Assembly: GCA_964496275.1 (NCBI GenBank)
Contig: CAZBYL010000011.1
Coordinates: 1-47,865 of the forward strand
From: CAZBYL01 sp964496275
Lineage (GTDB): Bacteria; Synergistota; Synergistia; Synergistales; Synergistaceae
Direction of reading: 5' to 3'
Length of the DNA: 47,865 bases
Program-made: the position numbers and the translations under genes
Part shown: one piece after another, positions 41,386-47,865 of the stretch
Layout: each line of letters starts with the position of its first letter
Numbering within the stretch: position 1 is the first letter of the stretch
The notes under the pieces: generated by a model
Seen by the model: only the letters and a program-made list of their open reading frames with translations
Database searches by the model: none
Told to the model about the DNA's origin: nothing

Positions 41386-41865
41386 ATGCGCTGTCCTATA
41401 TGCGGAGCACCTGAAACTAGGGTTATCGAGACCAGAAGCGTTGACGAAGGTAAGATTAACAGACGCAGGCGTGAGTGTCCTGAGTGTCAGGGGCGGTTTA
41501 CCACTTATGAGCGGCTTGAGGAGAAGAATTATCTTTGGGTTGTGAAGAAGGACGGGAGCCGTGAGGCATTTGACAGGGAGAAGCTCACGCGGGGTATGCA
41601 GCGCGCATGTGAGAAGCTGCCTGTTCCGCTTGAGAAGATAGAGGAGGCAGTTTTGCGTATCGAAGACGCGCTTAGGGCTTCGGGGCAGGGAGAGATACCC
41701 GCTGCGATGGTCGGCGAGCTGGCATCCGATGAGCTGCGTAAGATAAATAAGGTGGCATACGTGAGGTTTGCCTCGGTTTACAGAGAATTTACGGATATTT
41801 CGAGTTTCACACATGAGATAGCAAAGCTGCTTGAGGATAAGGAGGCACAGCGCAATGGAAAATGA
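41386..41865 (+). CDS. nrdR: Transcriptional repressor NrdR
   Basis: 159 residues, normal length. The zinc ribbon uses C3, C6, C31 and C34 (MRCPICGAPETRVIETR, CPECQGRFTTYER); residues 48-140 are an ATP-cone that senses dATP/ATP. It represses ribonucleotide reductase genes when dATP is plentiful. NrdR boxes upstream of its own start suggest autoregulation of the whole nrdR-nrdD-nrdG unit. Its end overlaps nrdD by 11 bases. Confidence 0.96.
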   Translation: MRCPICGAPETRVIETRSVDEGKINRRRRECPECQGRFTTYERLEEKNYLWVVKKDGSREAFDREKLTRGMQRACEKLPVPLEKIEEAVLRIEDALRASGQGEIPAAMVGELASDELRKINKVAYVRFASVYREFTDISSFTHEIAKLLEDKEAQRNGK

Positions 41866-43990
41866 GTTTGTGACAGAGAAGAGCTCATATTTCGGAAAAC
41901 AGGGGCATCTTTTTGAAAATAGAGGCGAGTCTACAGACCTTGCCCTGATGGTTGACGCTTTGGCGCAGGAGGAGAGTTCTCCCTGGGATGCGGGGAGGAT
42001 TCGCGATGCGCTTATTATAGAGGCGGGAGTTGACCCCGCAACTGCGGGCGGTATCGCTCTTGAGGTTGAGGATGAGCTGCTGAAGTATGGACGTACTCAT
42101 GTGACCACGACGATTATCCGTGAGATGGTCAACGTGAAGCTTTTCCAGCGCGGACTTGAAGCGAAGCTTGCTGACCACAGCAGGATAGGGCTTCCCGTGC
42201 ATGACCTTGAGAAGATGATGCTTCGCAAGAATAAGGAGAACAGCAATACAAGCCACAATCCGGAGTCGATAAATCTCTCCATAGCCGAGATGGTGCTCAA
42301 GGAGTATGCGCTGACTAAGGTTTTCAGCAAGGATGTCGCAGATGCTCACCTCAAGGGCGATATCCATCTGCATGACTTGGGTATGGTGAACAGACCCTAT
42401 TGCTCGGGGCAGAGCGTTGCATACGTTGCGCGCTACGGTCTGAATATTCCTTCCATCACGAGCGTGTCGAACCCGGCAAAGCATGCCGATGTTCTTCTGG
42501 CTCATGTTCTGAAAATGACTTCCGTGCTCCAGAACCATTTTGCGGGCGCGATAGGCTGGGACGCGGTGAATATGTATTTCGCCCCCTATCTTGTGGGCTG
42601 GACGTATGAGCAGCATAAGCAGCTCGCTCAGCAGCTTATTTTTGAGTTTAACCAGCTTGCGGGAGGCCGCGGCGGTCAGGTGGCGTTTACGGATATTAAC
42701 CTTTATTATGAGATTCCGAACCATTTCCGCGATGTGCCGGCAATAGGGCCGGGCGGTAAGTTTACAGGCCGTGTGTACGGGGATTATGACAAGGAGTCCA
42801 AGATGTTTGTGCGCGCCCTTTTTGATGTTTATATGCAGGGCGACAGCAGGGGACAGCCATTTTTCTTCCCGAAGCCCCTTTTGCATATTACGGATTATTT
42901 CTTCAAGGAAGAGGGTTGGGAGGATTTTCTGAATCTCGCCTGCACTCTTGCTTCCGAGAAGGGCAATACCTATTTTGTCTTTGACCGAGGCGGAGTGGCG
43001 AAGCTTTCCGAGTGCTGCCGTCTCTCTTTTGAGCTTACTCCCGAGGATCTTAATGAAGCGAAGCACCCTTGGAAGATGCGTTACTGCGCTTTGCAGAATA
43101 TTACAATCAACCTTCCGCGCGCCGCGTATAAGTGCAGCGGCGACAGTGATTTGCTTTTCGATATTATCGACGAGGAGATGGAGCTCGCCGCCAAGGGACA
43201 TCTTGAGAAACGCCGTTTTATCAAGAGTATTTTGGATTTGGGGCTTGACGGGCCGCTTGCCGCGCTCTGTGTCTCTCATGATGACGAGGGCTACCTGCGT
43301 ATGAGGAAGGCGAGCCACCTTATAGGAATATTGGGGCTGAACGAGATGGTGCAGGCAGTGACCGGCTGTCAGCTTCATGAGAGCGAGGAGGCCATGCAGC
43401 TCGGCAAGGCTGTTATTCAGTATATGGATATTAAGTGCCAGCAGTTGTCCGAGCGTTTCGGGCTTAAGATTGTTCTTGAGCAGACTCCGGCAGAGAGCAC
43501 GGCGCTCCGTTTTGCCAAGCTGGATATGCGCGCTTATCCTGAGACCGCGAAGAAGTATATCAAGGGTAATTTCGAGACCGGCGAGATTTATTATACGAAC
43601 AGCACCCATCTCAATTATCAGCTTGTACAGGACCCCATAGATAAGGTTGTCCGCGAGGGGGAGATGCACCCGATGATTAAGGCGGGAGCGATTACTCATG
43701 TCTGGATGGGCGAGCATAAGCCGGACCCGGCGGCTCTTGCGTCTTTTGTGATTAAGACGTTCCGCCATTCCGAAAACGCGCAGGTGGCTTTCAGCCCCGA
43801 GTTCACTATATGCAACGAGTGCAATCACATTGAGCGTGGGCTTTCCGAGGTCTGTTCGCTTTGCGGTTCCGAGGATGTTGACGGTATCACTCGTGTGACC
43901 GGCTATTTCACAAGAACTTCCTCATGGAACGCGGGAAAGCGCGGAGAGCTTAAGGATCGCTGCCGCAGACCTGTCACTTCTCCTGTTTAA
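41855..43990 (+). CDS. nrdD: Anaerobic (class III) ribonucleoside-triphosphate reductase
   Basis: 711 residues from ATG 41855 (GGAGG at 41841-41845). An ATP-cone-like N-terminus (about 30-105; GRIRDALIIEAG) is followed by the ten-stranded glycyl-radical barrel with NPESINLSIAEMVLKEYAL, GDIHLHDLG and the active-site CCRLSFEL cysteines. The C-terminus has the four-cysteine zinc site (CNECNH ... CSLCG) and the radical glycine G683 in RVTGYFTRTSSWN. It makes dNTPs from NTPs using a glycyl radical and is destroyed by oxygen, so this organism is an anaerobe. A 647-residue open frame lies antisense to it but is a coding shadow. Confidence 0.97.
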   Translation: MENEFVTEKSSYFGKQGHLFENRGESTDLALMVDALAQEESSPWDAGRIRDALIIEAGVDPATAGGIALEVEDELLKYGRTHVTTTIIREMVNVKLFQRGLEAKLADHSRIGLPVHDLEKMMLRKNKENSNTSHNPESINLSIAEMVLKEYALTKVFSKDVADAHLKGDIHLHDLGMVNRPYCSGQSVAYVARYGLNIPSITSVSNPAKHADVLLAHVLKMTSVLQNHFAGAIGWDAVNMYFAPYLVGWTYEQHKQLAQQLIFEFNQLAGGRGGQVAFTDINLYYEIPNHFRDVPAIGPGGKFTGRVYGDYDKESKMFVRALFDVYMQGDSRGQPFFFPKPLLHITDYFFKEEGWEDFLNLACTLASEKGNTYFVFDRGGVAKLSECCRLSFELTPEDLNEAKHPWKMRYCALQNITINLPRAAYKCSGDSDLLFDIIDEEMELAAKGHLEKRRFIKSILDLGLDGPLAALCVSHDDEGYLRMRKASHLIGILGLNEMVQAVTGCQLHESEEAMQLGKAVIQYMDIKCQQLSERFGLKIVLEQTPAESTALRFAKLDMRAYPETAKKYIKGNFETGEIYYTNSTHLNYQLVQDPIDKVVREGEMHPMIKAGAITHVWMGEHKPDPAALASFVIKTFRHSENAQVAFSPEFTICNECNHIERGLSEVCSLCGSEDVDGITRVTGYFTRTSSWNAGKRGELKDRCRRPVTSPV

Positions 43991-44078
43991 ATTTTATCCT
44001 TAGTATTGTTACCGTATGGCGGCCGAGAGCGGAGGTTTCTCTGTTTTCGGCCGCCTGCCGAATGAGAGGAGCCTTTTT

Positions 44079-44762
44079 ATGCTTGAAGGACTTACCGTAG
44101 GCGGTTATCTTCCCTCGTCTTTTTTGGATTGGGACGGGCATGTTTGTGCCGTGATTTTCACCGCGGGCTGCAATTTCCGCTGTCCCTGGTGTCATAACAG
44201 GGAGCTTGCGCTCTCTTCTTCGGAGCCTCTTTCCGCTTCCGCGGTCGTTGCCGATATCGCCCGCCGCGCTAAGTTTCTCGACGGTGTTGTCGTGAGCGGC
44301 GGCGAGCCTACTATTTGGAGCGGACTTTTTCCCCTGCTTAGCGAGCTGAAAGCTTTGGGAATTTCCGTGAAGCTGGATACTAACGGCTCTTGCCCCGAGG
44401 TTCTGTCCGAAGTCCTCTCCGAGGGGCTTGCCGCCCATGTCGCTATGGATGTGAAGGCGCGTTTTGACGCAGAGGTTCTGATGCGGTGCACTGGAGCTGC
44501 GGTGAATCCCGAGGTTTTGAGAAGGAGCGTCGCCCTTATCCGGGAAAAAGCGCCGTCTTATGAGTTTCGGACAACCTATGTGCCGAACCTTGTTTCAAAA
44601 GCGGATATGCTTGCGCTGCGCCGTGAGCTTTCGGACGACGAGCATTGGATTGTGCAGTGTTTTAAGCCTGTGAATTGTATTGACCCGTCGTATATGGATT
44701 TTCCCGCAGTATCCGCCGATGAGGTGAGGGCTTTTTTGCCGTCCGTGCGCGTTCGGGGATAA
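44079..44762 (+). CDS. nrdG: Anaerobic ribonucleotide reductase activating radical SAM protein
   Basis: 227 residues. The radical SAM motif is C31-x3-C35-x2-C38 (AGCNFRCPWCHN), then VVVSGGEPTIW, KLDTNGSCPEVL and the downstream VAMDVKA strand. It uses SAM to generate the glycyl radical on NrdD. AGAGGAG (44065-44071) sets ATG 44079, 88 bases after nrdD; cotranscription is likely. The longer form (about 155-170 in E. coli) is typical of the NrdG variant found in many anaerobes. Confidence 0.92.
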   Translation: MLEGLTVGGYLPSSFLDWDGHVCAVIFTAGCNFRCPWCHNRELALSSSEPLSASAVVADIARRAKFLDGVVVSGGEPTIWSGLFPLLSELKALGISVKLDTNGSCPEVLSEVLSEGLAAHVAMDVKARFDAEVLMRCTGAAVNPEVLRRSVALIREKAPSYEFRTTYVPNLVSKADMLALRRELSDDEHWIVQCFKPVNCIDPSYMDFPAVSADEVRAFLPSVRVRG

Positions 44763-44945
44763 TTTTGTTTGTTGTTTTATTTAATAGGGTAATTTAAATG
44801 TTGCTTTTGTATTATATGCCTTGTTTTAATATTCGCTTAACTTTGTAAATAGTTTCTATCTCTTTTCTTTTGAATTTATCCGGCTCATTATTAAAAAGTA
44901 TATTTGGAAATATATTTATTTAATGAATTTTGCTCACCTTTAGGA

Positions 44946-44951
44946 TATAAT
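44946..44951 (+). promoter_or_regulatory. -10 box of LIV operon 2
   Basis: A perfect TATAAT 61 bases before the GTG start, without a good -35. Short hairpins (for example TGCCG/CGGCA at 44972-44984) follow in the leader. The rest of 44763-44945 is very AT-rich, with no other signal seen. Confidence 0.5.
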
Positions 44952-45012
44952 CGGGTTGTGTAAGGCAAACTTGCCGTGTCGGCAGGAAAATATTAGGAAG
45001 AGGTGTTGTACA

Positions 45013-46146
45013 GTGAAGCTTGGAAAGAAGTTTGCGTTGGCTTTTTCTCTTGTTCTTGTAATGGCCGGTATGGCAATGGCTGCGGATACCGTGAAGATCG
45101 GCGTGTATCTCCCGATTACCGGCGGAAACGCTATCGGCGGACAGCTTGAGCTGGACGGAGTGAAGCTTGCTCATAAGGATATGCCTACGGTGCTCGGCAA
45201 AAAGGTTGAGCTTATCGTGGTGGATAATAAGAGCGACAAGGTTGAAGCCGCAAACGCAGTTAAGAGGCTTGTCGAGAAGGACAAGGTAAACGCTATTGTC
45301 GGAACATACGGCTCTTCGCTCGCAATGGCGGGAGGAGAAGTTGCAGAGAAGGCAAAGACGCCGATGGTCGGCACTTCCTGCACGAATCCGCTTGTCACTC
45401 AGGGCAAGAAGTATTCTTTCAGAGTGTGCTTCATAGACCCGTTCCAGGGTGCGGGCGCCGCTGCGTTTGCGAAGGACGTGCTCAAAGCCAAGACGGCTGC
45501 GTGCCTTATCGAGGTTACGGAAGATTATTGCGTCGGACTTGCGTCATTCTTTGAGCGCAGCTTCACCAAGAACGGCGGTAAGATTGTTTCCAAACTGAAC
45601 TATCAGAAGGGCGACCAGGACTTCACGGCACAGCTTACGGAAATTATCAGCAAGAATCCGGACGTTCTCTATATTCCCGCCAACTTTGCCGAGGGCGCTA
45701 TCGTTATGCGTCAGGCAAGAGAGCTGGGCGCTAAGTTTAAGATTCTCGGCGGAGACGCAATGGATAACCCCGAAATCGTGAAGATAGGCGGCAAATCTGT
45801 CGAAGGTTTCAGCTTCACAACGTTCGCATACGCTCCCGAGATGCCCAAGATGAACCCCACCCAGAAGAAGTTCACCGCCAACTGGAAAAAGACGTTCCCC
45901 GGAAAAGATCCGAACGCCCTTGCCGCATGCGGATATGACGCTTATATGATAATCATGGAAGCTATAAAGGCAGCGAAGAGCGACAACCCCGAGAAGATTA
46001 CGGCAGCCCTTGCCGCAACGAAGAATTTCGCCGGAGTCACAGGCACTACCACGATCAACGCGACTCATGACGCCGAGAAGTCTGTCGGTATCATGCAGAT
46101 CAAAAACGGCAAGAGAATATTCCTCACAGTCGTAGACCCCAAATAG
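45013..46146 (+). CDS. Branched-chain amino-acid ABC transporter, substrate-binding protein, system 2
   Basis: 377 residues. Signal peptide (KLGKKFALAFSLVLVMAGMAMA, split near residue 24) and type I periplasmic binding fold (TVKIGVYLPITGGNAIGG, AVKRLVEKDKVNAIVGTYGSS, TPMVGTSCTNPLVT, EVTEDYCVGLASFF). The overall plan matches the LivK-like protein at 19629-20777 but the sequence is clearly different, so this is a paralogue with probably another amino acid as ligand. GTG 45013 is supported by AAGAGGTG eight bases upstream. Confidence 0.92.
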   Translation: MKLGKKFALAFSLVLVMAGMAMAADTVKIGVYLPITGGNAIGGQLELDGVKLAHKDMPTVLGKKVELIVVDNKSDKVEAANAVKRLVEKDKVNAIVGTYGSSLAMAGGEVAEKAKTPMVGTSCTNPLVTQGKKYSFRVCFIDPFQGAGAAAFAKDVLKAKTAACLIEVTEDYCVGLASFFERSFTKNGGKIVSKLNYQKGDQDFTAQLTEIISKNPDVLYIPANFAEGAIVMRQARELGAKFKILGGDAMDNPEIVKIGGKSVEGFSFTTFAYAPEMPKMNPTQKKFTANWKKTFPGKDPNALAACGYDAYMIIMEAIKAAKSDNPEKITAALAATKNFAGVTGTTTINATHDAEKSVGIMQIKNGKRIFLTVVDPK

Positions 46147-46172
46147 GGTTTCTCCGAATAACGAATTACGTC

Positions 46173-46199
46173 AGGGGGAGGCTTTGCCTTCCCCTTTTT
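46173..46199 (+). terminator. Intercistronic hairpin between the system-2 binding protein and permease
   Basis: AGGGGGAGGC (46173-46182) and GCCTTCCCCT (46186-46195), 10-bp stem with one G-T pair and a 3-base loop, then TTTT. Same place as the livK-livH hairpin of system 1, with a stronger T tail. Confidence 0.7.
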
Positions 46200-46219
46200 A
46201 AGGAACGAGGCGAATTATT

Positions 46220-47113
46220 ATGACCCCGGATATGTTTATTCAGCATGCTTTTAATGCCCTGACTTTGGGAAGTCTTTATGGTTTGATCGCCATCGGCTAT
46301 ACGATGGTGTATGGTATTTTGCGGCTTATAAATTTTGCGCACGGCGATATTTTTATGATGAGTGCGTATTTTGTCTTTTTAGGGATTACGGTGCTGAATC
46401 TTCCGTGGATTCCCGCTGTGATTGTCGCTATCGCGTCAACCGCAGCTCTCGGTGTGCTTATAGACAGGATAGCATATAGGCCGCTGCGCGAGGCTCCGAG
46501 AATTTCCGCCCTTATAAGCGCGATAGGCGTATCTTTTTTCATTGAAAATATCTGCTTGGTGCTCTTTACCGGTGTGCCTAAGCCGATGCCGAGGCTTGAA
46601 GCTCTCGTCACGGTCATGCAGTTTGGTAATGTGCGCATACTGCCTTTGGCAATTTTTGTGCCGATTATGACGTTTTTGCTGGTAGGCGCGCTTCTTTGGG
46701 TGCTTTACAGAACTCCGCCCGGACTTGCGATGCGGGCTATTTCAAAGGATATCGAGACGACCAGGCTTATGGGGGTGCGTGTGGACAGGATTATCGCGCT
46801 CACCTTTGCCATAGGTTCCGCTCTTGCAGCAGCGGCAGGTATTATGTGGGCTCTTCGTTATCCGCAGATTCACCCCTTTATGGGAGTTTTCCCCGGTTTT
46901 AAGGCCTTTATAGCCGCTGTTTTCGGCGGTATCGGTTCTGTGCAGGGCGCGATGCTCGGCGGTTTGATTCTCGGTTTTCTCGAGATTATGATAATCGCGT
47001 TCTTCCCCTCTCTTTCCGGGTATCGTGACGCTTTTGCCTTTGTCCTTTTGATTATGGTTCTGTTCGTGAAGCCGACGGGGCTTATGGGAGAGAAATTGGA
47101 GGATAAAATCTAA
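46220..47113 (+). CDS. Branched-chain amino-acid ABC transporter permease LivH, system 2
   Basis: 297 residues, polytopic. FNALTLGSLYGLIAIGYTMVYGIL (in two halves), FAHGDIFMMSAYFV, AVFGGIGSVQGAMLGG and KPTGLMG are the LivH signatures. Start 46220 follows AAGGAACGAGG. Its stop TAA shares the A with the following ATG (TAATG). Confidence 0.93.
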   Translation: MTPDMFIQHAFNALTLGSLYGLIAIGYTMVYGILRLINFAHGDIFMMSAYFVFLGITVLNLPWIPAVIVAIASTAALGVLIDRIAYRPLREAPRISALISAIGVSFFIENICLVLFTGVPKPMPRLEALVTVMQFGNVRILPLAIFVPIMTFLLVGALLWVLYRTPPGLAMRAISKDIETTRLMGVRVDRIIALTFAIGSALAAAAGIMWALRYPQIHPFMGVFPGFKAFIAAVFGGIGSVQGAMLGGLILGFLEIMIIAFFPSLSGYRDAFAFVLLIMVLFVKPTGLMGEKLEDKI

Positions 47114-47865
47114 TGAAAAAGCAGACGAAGATTATCCTCAACATAGCTTCTCTCGCGCTTCTTTTCCTCTTTATGCACTGGGCTGCGGGGAATTTGGACG
47201 GATATAAGATTCAGATTTTGAACCTTATCGCTGTCAACGCTATTTTGGCAGTCAGTCTAAATCTCATATATGGCTTTACAGGGCTTTTCTCTCTGGGACA
47301 CGCAGGTTTTATGGCGATAGGCGCTTATGTGAGCGCTCTGCTCATTATCCCTGCCGCGCAGAAAGAGATGATGTATATTCTCGAGCCTATTATATGGCCG
47401 TTTTCCGTGATGTCCGCGCCGTTTTTTGTTTCCGTGCTTGCGGGAGGGCTTGCCGCCGCCCTTTTGGGGCTTGTTATCGCCCTTCCGGTGCTCAGGCTCG
47501 GCGGGGATTATCTCGGTATTGCCACACTTGGCTTTGCTGAAATTATAAGAGTCGTGTTTACAAATATAACTCCGATAACAAACGGCGCTCTGGGGCTGAA
47601 AGGTATACCTGCGTACGCAAATCTCGGCTGGAATTATCTCTGGTGCGTGATAACTTTCTATGTGATTGTAAAGCTGCTTTCGAGCAATTTCGGAAACTGT
47701 CTGCGCGCTATCAGAGACGATGAGGTCGCGGCGAAGGCAATGGGTATCAACACGTTTAAGTGCAAGGCTATTTCCTTTGCCGTAGGCGCGTTTTTTGCCG
47801 GTGTGGGCGGGGCTCTTATGGGAAGCCTTATCACTACGATAGACCCGAAGATGTTTAATTTCCAG
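47113..47865 (+). CDS. Branched-chain amino-acid ABC transporter permease LivM, system 2 (cut by window end)
   Basis: The frame stays open for 251 codons to the last base. MKKQTKIILNIASLALLF begins a hydrophobic protein with LNLIYGFTGLFSLGHAGFMAIGAYV (two halves), ALPVLRLGGDYLGIATLGFAEIIR and the EAA-like RAIRDDEVAAKAMGIN, all LivM hallmarks. It should continue for about 60-100 residues, with the ATPase genes expected beyond the window. It differs from the first livM by a longer loop around residue 75-95. Confidence 0.93.
   Translation, partial: MKKQTKIILNIASLALLFLFMHWAAGNLDGYKIQILNLIAVNAILAVSLNLIYGFTGLFSLGHAGFMAIGAYVSALLIIPAAQKEMMYILEPIIWPFSVMSAPFFVSVLAGGLAAALLGLVIALPVLRLGGDYLGIATLGFAEIIRVVFTNITPITNGALGLKGIPAYANLGWNYLWCVITFYVIVKLLSSNFGNCLRAIRDDEVAAKAMGINTFKCKAISFAVGAFFAGVGGALMGSLITTIDPKMFNFQ

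Noticed and set aside
41885..43828. A 647-codon open frame antisense to nrdD
   Set aside because: It lies fully inside nrdD on the other strand, its residues show no domain or sensible pattern, and nrdD is certain. Codon bias of nrdD creates such shadows.

Overview
The window looks like a chromosomal segment of an anaerobic, amino-acid-using, double-membrane bacterium of the phylum Synergistota (Synergistaceae; a gut genus such as Cloacibacillus would fit, but this is inference). The pointers are a C-terminal tail resembling the Synergist-CTERM sorting signal (39060-40904), an autotransporter with an outer-membrane beta-barrel (36029-38716), an oxygen-sensitive class III ribonucleotide reductase set (nrdR-nrdD-nrdG), and two separate branched-chain amino-acid ABC transporters. 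I saw no rRNA, tRNA, CRISPR array or phage module.

Layout. 0.1-1.65 kb, minus strand: a membrane-anchored lytic transglycosylase and a YbaK-type tRNA editing protein. 1.8-4.8 kb, plus: an XRE repressor with an ImmA/IrrE-type metalloprotease, an Elp3-like radical SAM enzyme and an Old Yellow Enzyme homologue. 5.0-9.2 kb: an RpiR/SIS regulator, then a TetR-like regulator coupled to a hybrid histidine kinase. 9.2-11.2 kb: a complete IS1634-like insertion sequence flanked by a perfect 35-bp duplication of a transcription terminator. 11.2-14.4 kb, minus: a folate operon (histidine phosphatase, folP, folK, unknown membrane protein). 14.5-19.3 kb: CIRCE-controlled hrcA-grpE-dnaK-dnaJ. 19.6-24.2 kb: a complete LIV transporter (livK-H-M-G-F). 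24.3-27.3 kb: prmA-rsmE-mtaB, all translation-machinery modification. 27.3-33.3 kb: a LacI-like regulator and a family-5 ABC transporter. 33.5-35.4 kb: rpsU-yqeY and a class V aminotransferase. 35.4-36.0 kb: a MITE-like palindromic element between two diverged 92-bp direct repeats. 36.0-40.9 kb, minus: the two surface proteins. 40.9-41.4 kb: a G-quadruplex motif, an 11-bp iteron cluster and NrdR boxes. 41.4-44.8 kb: nrdR-nrdD-nrdG. 45.0-47.9 kb: a second LIV transporter, cut off by the window end inside livM.

The most unusual object is the family-5 transporter operon (27361-33315). Its substrate-binding protein carries the two halves of the family-5 fold in swapped order (circular permutation). 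Its regulator is a LacI protein lacking most of the effector domain, and its second permease has an extra periplasmic region of about 100 residues. Next are the long terminator-duplicating target repeat of the IS, the G4/iteron region upstream of nrdR, and a flip of strand base composition between about 35 and 41 kb, which could mark a replication-direction boundary.
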